Part shown: positions 1 through 6,397 of the stretch, in pieces
Layout: each line of letters begins with the position of its first letter
Numbering within the stretch: position 1 is the stretch's first letter
Notes under the pieces: model-generated
What the model saw: the letters and a program-made list of their open reading frames with translations, nothing else
Databases searched by the model: none
Told to the model about the DNA's origin: nothing
Position numbers and translations under genes: made by a program
Assembly (NCBI GenBank): GCA_031289065.1
Contig: JAITQI010000101.1
Location: 1-27,407, forward strand
Direction of reading: 5' to 3'
From: Oscillospiraceae bacterium
Lineage (GTDB): Bacteria; Bacillota; Clostridia; Oscillospirales; UBA929
Length of the DNA: 27,407 bases

Positions 1-356
1 GCCGAACGCCGGGCGGGCATACCGGCCGAACCCAGGGCCTCCCCCAGCTGTTCCCGCGCCCGGTCGTAGAGGCCGTCGGCCGCCGCGCCCTCCCAGGCCC
101 GCCAATGAATCCGCTCGGTGGTCAGCACCAGACGCAGGGGGCGGGCGGCTTCGGTGTAACTGGTCTCGGGGACGGCGGGCAGCCCTTCCGCCGCGGCGGG
201 CCGCAGGCCCAACGCCCGGGCGGCGGCGTCCAACGGCCCCTGAAGCGCCTCGCCGCCGGGCTGAAGGTCGTCCAGCCAGATCAGGCCGGTCAGGCCCAAC
301 AGGGACAGGAACAGCAGCGTGAGAACCAGCGTCTTGATCCCTTCCGCCGGTTTCAT
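1..356 (-). CDS. YycH-like WalRK accessory membrane protein (partial, 3' end outside window)
   Basis: Only the first 118 codons are present; the gene runs off the left edge. The ATG at 356 overlaps the WalK stop as ATGA, so it is the third member of the two-component operon and probably translationally coupled. Residues about 9-27 form a single hydrophobic membrane anchor after a short basic start (MKPAEGIK), followed by an Ala/Gly-rich extracytoplasmic part. The position directly after a WalK-type kinase, plus one N-terminal anchor, is the usual arrangement of YycH/YycI proteins, which restrain or modulate WalK at the membrane. The identification rests mainly on position; the visible sequence alone is too short and too low in complexity to prove the family. 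Confidence 0.55.
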   Translation of the reverse strand, partial: MKPAEGIKTLVLTLLFLSLLGLTGLIWLDDLQPGGEALQGPLDAAARALGLRPAAAEGLPAVPETSYTEAARPLRLVLTTERIHWRAWEGAAADGLYDRAREQLGEALGSAGMPARRS

Positions 357-2134
357 GGCGCGTCCCCCAGGGGCAGGGTGACCGTGACGACGGTGCCGTG
401 CCCCAGTCGGCTTTCGATTTTGATGTCCCCCCGGTGGCCCTCCACAATCTCCCGGGCGATGGCCAGGCCCAGGCCGGTGCCGCCCAGGCGGCGGGAGCGG
501 GCTTTGTCCACCCGGTAAAACCGTTCAAACAGGCGGGGCATGTCCTCTTCGGGGATGCCGATGCCGGTGTCGGTGACGGTGACGACGGCGATGTCCCCCT
601 CCTGCCGGGCGGCCAGGGCGATTTGCCCCCCCGACGGGGTGTATTTGATGGCGTTGGAGAGGATGTTGGCCACAACCTGCTCCAGCCGCTCCCGGTCGCC
701 GGACAGGACGATGGGGGTCTCCCCGGTGTACAGCGTCAGGGTGTGGCCCTGCCGCCGGGCCTCCAGCAGCATGGCCTCATAGATGGAGCCCAGCATGGCC
801 GCCAGGGGGAAGGTGGTCACATGCCAGTCCATTTTGCCGTAGTCAAACCGGGACAGGGTGAGCAGGTCGCGCACGATGCGGTTCATGCGTTCGGCCTCGT
901 TGAGGATGACCTGGGAGAAGGAGCGGGCCTGCTCGGGGGGGAGATCCTCGGCGTCGTGCAGGGTTTCGGCGTAGCTGCGGATGTTGGTCAGAGGGGTGCG
1001 CAGCTCGTGGGAGACGTTGGAGACAAACTCCCGGCGCAGGTCGTCCAACCGGCGCTGCCGGGTCACATCGTGCAGCACCGCCATGACCCCCTCGGCCGGA
1101 GTGCCGCCGAAGGGGGCCAGGGAGACAAGCAAACTGCGCCCTCCCGTCTCCCAGTCCTTTTGCAGGTAGCGCGGCTCCTTCAGGGCCAGAACGTCGGTCA
1201 GGGGGGCCACCGCCCCCAGAACCTCGCCGTAGGAAACAATCTGTTCAAAGGGGCGGCCCAGCAGCCGTTCGGCGGCGGGGTTGGCCTGTATGGGCGCGCC
1301 GTCCCGGCCGAAGGAGGCCACGCCGTCCGTCATGTGCAAAAACAGCGTGCCCAACTTGTCCCGCTCGGCGCCCACCTCTTCCAGCGTCCGTCGCAGTTCC
1401 TGGGCCATGTCGTTGAAGGTGCGGGTCAGCACGCCGATCTCGTCGCCGCTCTGGACGGCCAGCCCCTCGTCAAAATGCCCCTCGGCCAGCCGCAGGGCGC
1501 TGTGGGTCAGCCGTTCCAAGGGGTTGGTGATGGCCTTGGACAGCACCAAGGACAGCAACAGGGCGAGCGCCACCCCCACGGCCAGCGCCTCCAAAATGAT
1601 GACAAACAATTGGGAGATCAAGGTTTGCAGGCTCTCCTTGGTGTCCCGGATGTAGATGATATAGGTGTCCCCGTTGCCCTTGATGGGGACGGCGGCGTCC
1701 ATGTAGGGGTCGCCCACCCGGCGGGAGAAGTCCGGCTTCGGCTCCCCCGCGCCGTCCGCGCCGCCCAGGGCGGTCAAAATGGCCGGGGTCAGCGTAAGGG
1801 CCTTGCCCTTTACATCGTCAGAACCGGCCAGGAAGGCCCCGGTGCGGGCGTCCAGGATGTAATAGTTGCGCTGGGCCATGTCCACCCCCAGCAGGCCTGA
1901 ATAGGCCCGGAGAATCTCCTTGAGGGCGGCGGGGGGATTTTCGGCGTCGGCGGCGGCACGCAGGTCGTCCACAAAATCCCGCCGGTTGGAAAAGGCGTCG
2001 CTCATCTGCCGGGCAAAGGCGTCCAACTGATAGCTGGAGACGCTGCGGGCCAAAAAGACCCCCACCGCCGCCATCATCAGCACGATGAGCAGGGTCATGA
2101 AGAGCACCAAACGGGTGCGCAGACTTCGGAACAT
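353..2134 (-). CDS. walK: WalK-type sensor histidine kinase
   Basis: A 593-residue membrane histidine kinase, probable partner of the response regulator just upstream. Order of parts: TM1 about 9-31, extracytoplasmic domain about 32-172, TM2 about 176-199, HAMP about 200-252, PAS-like region about 258-358, HisKA with the phospho-accepting histidine in SHELRTPL (H376), and HATPase with N-box (N490), G1 DTGIGI (522-527) and G2 GGTGLGL (551-557). This is the WalK/VicK/PhoR layout; WalRK normally controls cell-wall hydrolase genes. The frame stays open upstream to 2341, overlapping the regulator, but the M at 2134 follows a G-rich Shine-Dalgarno and starts a typical cytoplasmic tail, so it was chosen. 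The stop overlaps the next gene by 4 bases. PhoR is the main alternative name; the YycH-like neighbour favours WalK. Confidence 0.88.
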   Translation of the reverse strand: MFRSLRTRLVLFMTLLIVLMMAAVGVFLARSVSSYQLDAFARQMSDAFSNRRDFVDDLRAAADAENPPAALKEILRAYSGLLGVDMAQRNYYILDARTGAFLAGSDDVKGKALTLTPAILTALGGADGAGEPKPDFSRRVGDPYMDAAVPIKGNGDTYIIYIRDTKESLQTLISQLFVIILEALAVGVALALLLSLVLSKAITNPLERLTHSALRLAEGHFDEGLAVQSGDEIGVLTRTFNDMAQELRRTLEEVGAERDKLGTLFLHMTDGVASFGRDGAPIQANPAAERLLGRPFEQIVSYGEVLGAVAPLTDVLALKEPRYLQKDWETGGRSLLVSLAPFGGTPAEGVMAVLHDVTRQRRLDDLRREFVSNVSHELRTPLTNIRSYAETLHDAEDLPPEQARSFSQVILNEAERMNRIVRDLLTLSRFDYGKMDWHVTTFPLAAMLGSIYEAMLLEARRQGHTLTLYTGETPIVLSGDRERLEQVVANILSNAIKYTPSGGQIALAARQEGDIAVVTVTDTGIGIPEEDMPRLFERFYRVDKARSRRLGGTGLGLAIAREIVEGHRGDIKIESRLGHGTVVTVTLPLGDAP

Positions 2135-2199
2135 GGACGCGCGCCGCCCCCTTCCCAACCGTCGATTTTGTAGCCGTGTCCGTTCCCCCGGAGCCGATG

Positions 2200-2913
2200 T
2201 CAGCCCCCCGCGAACAGATACCCCGTGCCCCGTTTGGTGAGCAGGAGAGTGGGGTTTCCGGGGCTGTCCTCGATTTTTTCCCGCAGGCGGCGGATGGTCA
2301 CGTCCACCGTGCGCAGGTCGCCGTAATATTCGTAGTTCCAAACGTCCCGCATCAGCTCCTCCCGGGAGAACACGTTGCCCGGGCGCCGCATGAAAAACAG
2401 CAGCAGGTCATACTCCCGCTGAGACAGGGCCAAGAGCGCGCCGCGCTTGCGCACCTCCATGCCGCTGGGGCTGAGGGTCAGCGGTCCGGCGGTCAGGAAT
2501 TCGGTTTCGGCGGCGGGACGGGAGGCGGACGGGGCCTGCTCGTCGGCGGCGGCCCGACGGATGTTGGCGCCCACCCGGGCCAGCAGCTCCCGCATGGAGA
2601 AGGGCTTGGTTATGTAGTCGTCGGCCCCCAGCTCCAGGCCGAGCACCTTGTCCGCCTCGTCCTCCCGGGCGGTGAGCATGAGAACCGGCACGGCGCTGCC
2701 CTCCTCCCGGAGGCGGCGGCAGAGCGAAAAACCGTCCAGCACGGGCAGCATGATGTCCAGCAGGATCAGATCCGGGTTGTACGCCCGGGCCATGTCCAGC
2801 CCGGTCTGCCCGTCGGTCGCCGACAGGGTCTCGTACCCCGCCCGCACCAAATTAAAGGCCAAAATATCCGATATGGCCTGTTCATCCTCAACAATCAAAA
2901 TCGTCTTACCCAC
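2200..2913 (-). CDS. walR: WalR-type OmpR-family response regulator
   Basis: A 237-residue response regulator with an N-terminal receiver (D10, phospho-accepting D53 in LLDIMLP, T81, K103) and a C-terminal OmpR/PhoB winged helix (about 140-235), including a DVWNYEYYGDLRTVDV stretch very typical of WalR/YycF. It should bind promoters of wall-metabolism genes after phosphorylation by the kinase encoded next. The GTG at 2913 was taken as start because GGGGGAGG sits 6 bases upstream; the in-frame ATG at 2946 lies inside a 7-bp tandem repeat with no ribosome site. It begins 22 bases after the Nudix stop and is therefore probably cotranscribed with it. PhoP would be the alternative name. Confidence 0.9.
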   Translation of the reverse strand: MGKTILIVEDEQAISDILAFNLVRAGYETLSATDGQTGLDMARAYNPDLILLDIMLPVLDGFSLCRRLREEGSAVPVLMLTAREDEADKVLGLELGADDYITKPFSMRELLARVGANIRRAAADEQAPSASRPAAETEFLTAGPLTLSPSGMEVRKRGALLALSQREYDLLLFFMRRPGNVFSREELMRDVWNYEYYGDLRTVDVTIRRLREKIEDSPGNPTLLLTKRGTGYLFAGG

Positions 2914-2931
2914 AAAAAACCTCCCCCGGCC

Positions 2932-2959
2932 GTTGTCAATCGTCAATCGTCAATTGCCA
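2932..2959 (-). repeat. ATTGTCA-type 7-bp tandem repeat (four units)
   Basis: Four consecutive heptamers on the plus strand: GTTGTCA, ATCGTCA, ATCGTCA, ATTGCCA. On the coding strand they read as TGACGAT-type units. The array covers the last codons and the TGA of the Nudix gene (tail LTIDD) and ends just before the Shine-Dalgarno of walR, so it lies inside the operon. Confidence 0.85.
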
Positions 2960-3478
2960 TCGCGCCTTCAGTACGCCGATGATGGTCTTACCGTCCTTGA
3001 TCTCCCCGGACATGATTTGGGCGACCAGCGCGTCCAGGGGCAGGGATTCTACGACCAAAAACTCCTGGTCGTCCAGCGCTTGCCCCACATAGGTCAGCGT
3101 CCGGGCCAAAAACAGATAGAGCTTTTCCCCGTAGCACCCGGGGGAGGGATAGGTGACGCCGAGAGAATCCAGCCGGGCGCAAGTGTACCCGGTCTCCTCC
3201 CGCAGCTCCCGGGCGGCGCAGGCGGCGGGGTCTTCCCCGGGCTCCAGCTTGCCGGCCGGGATTTCCCGGACGATCTCCCCCATGGGATAGCGAAACTGCC
3301 GCACCATGAGGACATCCCCTTCGTCGGTCAGGGCCACAATGCCCACGCCGCCGGAATGCTCCACCACCTCCCGGGCGGCCACCCGCCCGTCGGGCAGGCG
3401 GACGCGGTCCTCCCGCACATTGACAATCCGCCCCTGATAGACCAGCCGTCCGTCCAGCTTGGTTTCAAATAAATCCAA
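2936..3478 (-). CDS. nudF: ADP-ribose pyrophosphatase-type Nudix hydrolase
   Basis: A 180-residue Nudix hydrolase, expected to split ADP-ribose (or a related nucleoside diphosphate sugar) into AMP and ribose 5-phosphate using Mg2+. The Nudix box is complete at residues 76-98 (G, five residues, E82, seven residues, R90-E91-L-R-E94-E95-T-G97-Y), and the upstream VRQFRYPMGEIVREIPAGKLE stretch, continuous with the box, is typical of the ADPRase subgroup. Start: TTG at 3478, with GGGGGAG about 7 bases upstream; this gives MDLFETKLDG, the normal family N-terminus. The ATG at 3544 would add 22 residues that overlap the promoter. It is the first gene of the walRK operon. The last five residues are encoded by a 7-bp tandem repeat, which looks like a small extension of the tail. 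Confidence 0.88.
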   Translation of the reverse strand: MDLFETKLDGRLVYQGRIVNVREDRVRLPDGRVAAREVVEHSGGVGIVALTDEGDVLMVRQFRYPMGEIVREIPAGKLEPGEDPAACAARELREETGYTCARLDSLGVTYPSPGCYGEKLYLFLARTLTYVGQALDDQEFLVVESLPLDALVAQIMSGEIKDGKTIIGVLKARWQLTIDD

Positions 3479-3532
3479 CAGGCTCTCCCCCTTTTGGTGA
3501 CACGCCGAACCGGTTCCGTTTTCAGTGCCCCC

Positions 3533-3561
3533 AGTATACAGCATTTCCCGTCAAAACTCAA
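3533..3561 (-). promoter_or_regulatory. Sigma-A promoter of the nudF-walRK operon
   Basis: Reading the minus strand: TTGAGT at 3561-3556, a 17-base spacer, TATACT at 3538-3533. It is the only good promoter seen in front of the operon and leaves a leader of roughly 50 bases before the TTG start. Confidence 0.7.
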
Positions 3562-4147
3562 CACCGAACCGCCCGCCCCGCCGTCGCGCGGGCGACAGCC
3601 CCGCGCCAGAGGGGCTCGACACAATTTCCCTACCCGTCCCCTATCCCTTTTTTTGGGGGAAAACCATATGTTTTAGGTAGGATAAAAAGAACCCCAAAAC
3701 AGCAAAACTACCCGGTTAGGTAGTAGCATTTTCCAGAAGAACACGCTAAAATAAGATTACAAGCAAGATACAAGACCTGCTACTATATCTCACCCCTTTT
3801 TCGCATCCCCTATTGATTGGACGATGGGTTTGAGGTCACCTCCTTTGGCAGTGGGGGGGAGGCTCGCCCGGCAGGAACAAAGACCGGTCGCGACGGGTCT
3901 CCCCTCCATCGTCCAGAGCTCCCATCTGTATCATACAAGTCAGCGCCGACAATCCCCCAAAGAAGGGCGTTGGCGCTCGACGGCTCCCCGCAAATCGCCG
4001 CCCGCAATTGTCAATTATCCCTTGTCAATTGACAATTTAATGCCAGCGTGGGGGAAGCGCCCCCATAAATAAGACGCCTATGTCTCACTCCGTCGTGCCA
4101 GGTGACCTCCAACATCTGACATGGCATATGGAGGGTATCATAGCGGA
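3562..4147. other. Gene-free, structure-rich region; candidate non-coding RNA
   Basis: No ORF here has a ribosome site or recognisable product. Visible structure: CCTACC (about 3628) against GGTAGG (about 3675); ACTACC/GGTAGT flanking CGGTTA at 3708-3725; TAGTAGCA (3721-3728) against TGCTACTA (3778-3785), which competes with the preceding hairpin; a perfect 10-bp pair TGGACGATGG (3818-3827) / CCATCGTCCA (3906-3915) enclosing smaller hairpins; TGGGGG/CCCCCA around 4049-4066; and overlapping alternatives near 4097-4134 (TGCCA/TGGCA or CCTCCA/TGGAGG). The block ends at a plus-strand terminator. The plus strand at 3836-3846 reads TCACCTCCTTT, the same as the anti-Shine-Dalgarno end of 16S rRNA. 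I recognise no known riboswitch or RNA family and see no convincing promoter. Confidence 0.4.
4007..4034. repeat. ATTGTCA-type 7-bp tandem repeat (four units)
   Basis: Units ATTGTCA, ATTATCC, CTTGTCA, ATTGACA in strict 7-bp register. Unlike most other copies it is not at a stop codon; it lies inside the structured gene-free region. Confidence 0.75.
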
Positions 4148-4178
4148 GGGACCGGGTGACCCCAGCTCACCCGGTCCC
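4148..4178 (+). terminator. Intrinsic terminator with no plus-strand gene before it
   Basis: A perfect 12-bp stem, GGGACCGGGTGA (4148-4159) with TCACCCGGTCCC (4167-4178), loop CCCCAGC, then TTTGTTATGTCTTTT on the plus strand. The minus side is followed by CTCCGCTAT, a poor U-tract, so the hairpin is oriented to the plus strand although no plus-strand gene precedes it in the window. Confidence 0.75.
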
Positions 4179-4233
4179 TTTGTTATGTCTTTTGTAAAAC
4201 AGGGGCGCAGGGCTTTAAACCCCGCCGCCTGGA

Positions 4234-4878
4234 TTACACGGTCTGTTGGCTGTGAATGAGGGCGATCACCTTGAGCTGCCCCTCGTATTCCTCAAAAACG
4301 ATCTTCAGGCTGCTCCAGTCCAGGCCTTCCAGCTTGGGATCCACTTGGGGAATGTGCAGTTCCACAAAAATGCCGCTGGAGAAGGCCTCGGCCACATTTT
4401 CCACGCTGTTGCCCTGTTTGAGAACACTGCCCACGGCGGCCAGCGGCGCGCAAGCGTAATCCCGGTCGCTCACATAGCGGCGGACATACTCCAAAGGCGT
4501 CAGCTGAATCGGTTTGCCCTCTCCGTCGGTCACACCCCAGAGATAGGTTGTCTTGTCGTGGGCGAAGAGCGCCACCTCCCTGTCGGTAAAGGAGAGGTTT
4601 TTGTCAAACTCCACCGTGGAATAGGGCGTAAACAGCACGCCTTTTTGGGGGTGAACCCAAGCGGCCAAGGCCGCGAAATCGTCCGCCCGCAGACATTCCG
4701 CGACTTCCAGCGCGGCGTACAAGGGGGAACCCGCCCCCGTTTCGGCCGCCCCGGCGGGCGGATTGGACGCGCCGCCGGGAGCCTTTACCGCCCCCGTACA
4801 AAAGAGCAGCCATACGGCGACGGCGCCCACCAACAGACCGGCCGACGCGCAAAGCGTTCCGCGCAAAGCGGGTTTCAC
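4234..4878 (-). CDS. Conserved-looking membrane-anchored protein of unknown function
   Basis: A 214-residue protein with a basic start (KPALRG) and a hydrophobic anchor at about 8-28, then a Gly/Ala/Pro-rich linker and a compact extracytoplasmic domain from about residue 50. The domain has a distinctive run of aromatic and acidic motifs (FTPYSTVEF, TTYLWGVTDGEGKPIQLTP, RDYACAP, LEGLDWSSLKIVFEEYEGQ) that I believe recur in uncharacterised Firmicute proteins, with an NTF2/Cif-like feel, but I cannot name the family. There is no lipobox at the cysteine after the anchor (LLFC). Start: GTG at 4878, about 9 bases after GGAGG; the nearer ATG at 4882 is in another frame that soon loses sense. Single gene with its own promoter and a palindrome in its leader. 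Confidence 0.75.
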   Translation of the reverse strand: MKPALRGTLCASAGLLVGAVAVWLLFCTGAVKAPGGASNPPAGAAETGAGSPLYAALEVAECLRADDFAALAAWVHPQKGVLFTPYSTVEFDKNLSFTDREVALFAHDKTTYLWGVTDGEGKPIQLTPLEYVRRYVSDRDYACAPLAAVGSVLKQGNSVENVAEAFSSGIFVELHIPQVDPKLEGLDWSSLKIVFEEYEGQLKVIALIHSQQTV

Positions 4879-5020
4879 GCATGATCCCCTCCTCTGTAAG
4901 ACAGTGGATAGTGGACGACAAACGAACAACGGCGTGTATGCCCGGTGTGTGCATACACGGAGATTAACGACGGTTTATAGTTTTGCTCTGCCAAACATTT
5001 CTTGATATGGAAGATGTTTC

Positions 5021-5035
5021 TTGTCGTCTCGACAA
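5021..5035. promoter_or_regulatory. Palindrome TTGTCG-TCT-CGACAA in a gene leader
   Basis: A perfect 6-bp dyad separated by 3 bases, about 16-30 bases downstream of the predicted transcription start of the 4234-4878 gene. It could be a repressor operator. The minus strand contains TTGTCGAGA, close to a Spo0A box (TTGTCGAA), but one mismatch leaves this unproven. Confidence 0.45.
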
Positions 5036-5057
5036 TCTCCCCGTGTCACAGTATCGT

Positions 5058-5086
5058 ATTATACAGGAGAGTTTGTCAAATTGCAA
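5058..5086 (-). promoter_or_regulatory. Sigma-A promoter of the unknown membrane protein gene
   Basis: Minus strand: TTGCAA at 5086-5081, 17-base spacer, perfect TATAAT at 5063-5058. A TTGACA also occurs inside the spacer (5079-5074), but at 10 bases from the -10 it is too close to serve as -35. The leader is about 170 bases. Confidence 0.7.
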
Positions 5087-5145
5087 CCTTTATTCATCAG
5101 CAACGGAGATTTTTGTGTAAAGTGACGAAACACGGCGGTTGACCC

Positions 5146-6198
5146 CTAAAGCGCAAACGGCCGTTCGCAGTACGCGCAGGCCCCGTGGGCCTCCAAAGCC
5201 GGCAGATAGCGCTCCCGGGCGGTGATGCAGTTGGGGTTGCGGCACAGGCGGGGCCCGCCTTCCCCGGTGAGGGGCGGCAGCGGGCTGGGGGGCTGATCCA
5301 GCAGGCGCATGAGCAGCGCCATGCGGATGTACATCCCCAAGCGGGCCTGCTCAAAGTAAGCCGCCCGGGGGTCGCCGTCCACCTCCGGGCTGATTTCGTC
5401 CACCCGGGGCAGAGGGTGCAGGATGAGCAGCTCCCGCCGGGCGGCCCGGAGCTTGTCCCCCGTGAGAACATAGACGCCCTTGTGTCGCTCGTATTCCGCC
5501 GGATCGGCGAAACGCTCCCGCTGAACCCGGGTCATGTACAGCGCGTCCAATTCGGGCAGCGTGTCCTCCAGGCTTGTCACCTCCGCGTACCGCTGACCGC
5601 TCCGCCCCAGGAAATCCCGCAGGTAGCCCGGAATGGCCAGCTCCCGGGGGGAGATGAGGAAAAAGGAGCAGCCCGGAAAGGCGGACAGGGCGCGGATGAG
5701 GGAATGTACGGTGCGCCCGTGCTTGAGGTCGCCGCAAAAGCCGATGCGCAGACCGGGCACATGCCCTCGCAGCCGGGAGATGGCGGCCAGGTCGGTGAGC
5801 GTCTGGGTGGGGTGCAGATGCCCGCCGTCCCCGGCGTTGACCACCGGGACGCGGGAATAGCGGGAAGCGGCCAGCGCCGCGCCCTCGCCGGGATGCCGGA
5901 TGACGATGACGTCGGCGTAGCCCGAGCACATGATGACCGTGTCCTTGAGGCTCTCCCCCTTGGCCACCGAGGTGACCCCGGGGTCGCTCATAGCGAACAC
6001 CCCGCCCCCCAGCCGCAGCATGGCCGCCTGAAAGGAAAAGCTCGTCCGGGTGGACGGCTCGTAAAACAGCGAACCCATCGCCCGCCCCCGGGCTACATCC
6101 CGGTAGTCCTCCGGATGGGCCAGGATGTCCTCGCAGCGGCGGTACAGCTCCTCCCATTCGGGCATGGTCAAGTCGGAAAAATCGATGAAGTGCCTCAT
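5146..6198 (-). CDS. pyrB: Aspartate carbamoyltransferase with fused PyrI-type zinc ribbon
   Basis: A 350-residue ATCase catalytic chain: carbamoyl phosphate + L-aspartate to N-carbamoyl-aspartate, the first committed step of pyrimidine synthesis. Key motifs: STRTS (49-53, phosphate binding), the mobile-loop SVAKGES with K80, HPTQTLTDL (129-137), the R-x-Q motif at 224-226, and HPLPR (261-265). The catalytic domain ends near residue 302. It is followed by a Pro-rich linker and a four-cysteine tail: C319 and C324 in CRNPNCIT, C341 and C344 in CAYCERPF. This copies the zinc site of the regulatory chain PyrI (C-x4-C ... C-x2-C), yet the nucleotide-binding N-terminal domain of PyrI is absent. Single gene with its own promoter; no other pyr gene in the window and no clear terminator after it. 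Confidence 0.93.
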   Translation of the reverse strand: MRHFIDFSDLTMPEWEELYRRCEDILAHPEDYRDVARGRAMGSLFYEPSTRTSFSFQAAMLRLGGGVFAMSDPGVTSVAKGESLKDTVIMCSGYADVIVIRHPGEGAALAASRYSRVPVVNAGDGGHLHPTQTLTDLAAISRLRGHVPGLRIGFCGDLKHGRTVHSLIRALSAFPGCSFFLISPRELAIPGYLRDFLGRSGQRYAEVTSLEDTLPELDALYMTRVQRERFADPAEYERHKGVYVLTGDKLRAARRELLILHPLPRVDEISPEVDGDPRAAYFEQARLGMYIRMALLMRLLDQPPSPLPPLTGEGGPRLCRNPNCITARERYLPALEAHGACAYCERPFAL

Positions 6199-6240
6199 GC
6201 GGAGCCGCCCCTTCCCGCCCTACGGCGGATGTTTTTCTTC

Positions 6241-6270
6241 AGTATATCATGAGCAGACGGGAAGACGCAA
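6241..6270 (-). promoter_or_regulatory. Sigma-A promoter of pyrB
   Basis: Minus strand: TTGCGT at 6270-6265, 18-base spacer, TATACT at 6246-6241 preceded by TGA (extended -10 form). Leader of about 35-40 bases, too short for a PyrR attenuator; none is visible. Confidence 0.7.
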
Positions 6271-6294
6271 GGGGCCGCGTCCCCGCAGAGACTT

Positions 6295-6397
6295 GAAGAA
6301 TTAGAAATGAAGCATTAGAAATGAAAAATGAAAAATGAAAAATTGTGGAGCCGCTGCGCGGCGCGATACCAAATTTTTTAATGTTTCATTCTTCATT
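6295..6397. repeat. Palindromic intergenic element with GAAAAAT-type 7-bp arms
   Basis: Left arm: seven heptamers from 6295 to 6343 (GAAGAAT, TAGAAAT, GAAGCAT, TAGAAAT, then GAAAAAT three times). Core: TGTGGAGCCGCTGCGCGGCG followed by CGATACC. Right arm: reverse-orientation units (ATGTTTC, ATTCTTC, ATT) to 6397, so the whole is an imperfect inverted repeat. The core and arms recur at 15027-15090 and, more diverged, at 17398-17446. It sits between the divergent pyrB and gap promoters. Confidence 0.8.

Noticed and set aside
3836..3846. Perfect AAAGGAGGTGA Shine-Dalgarno on the minus strand
   Set aside because: No start codon follows at 5-12 bases in a frame that stays open, so it is not used as a ribosome site of a gene.
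3836..3846. A remnant of a 16S rRNA 3' end
   Set aside because: Only 11 bases match; flanking sequence shows no 16S helix 45 or other rRNA similarity.
3817..4032. Short ORFs on both strands in the 3.8-4.07 kb gap
   Set aside because: No ribosome sites, no recognisable sequence, and they overlap repeats and stable hairpins.
4080..4147. Known riboswitch or 6S/SRP RNA upstream of the 4148 terminator
   Set aside because: Checked by eye against the conserved cores of T-box, SAM, TPP, FMN, c-di-GMP and SRP RNAs; none fits.
4604..4954. ATG at 4882 as start of a 116-codon protein
   Set aside because: The frame becomes Arg/Gly-rich nonsense; the GTG at 4878 in the neighbouring frame gives a proper membrane anchor and domain.
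5074..5079. TTGACA as -35 for the unknown membrane protein gene
   Set aside because: It is only 10 bases from TATAAT; TTGCAA at 17 bases is the workable partner.
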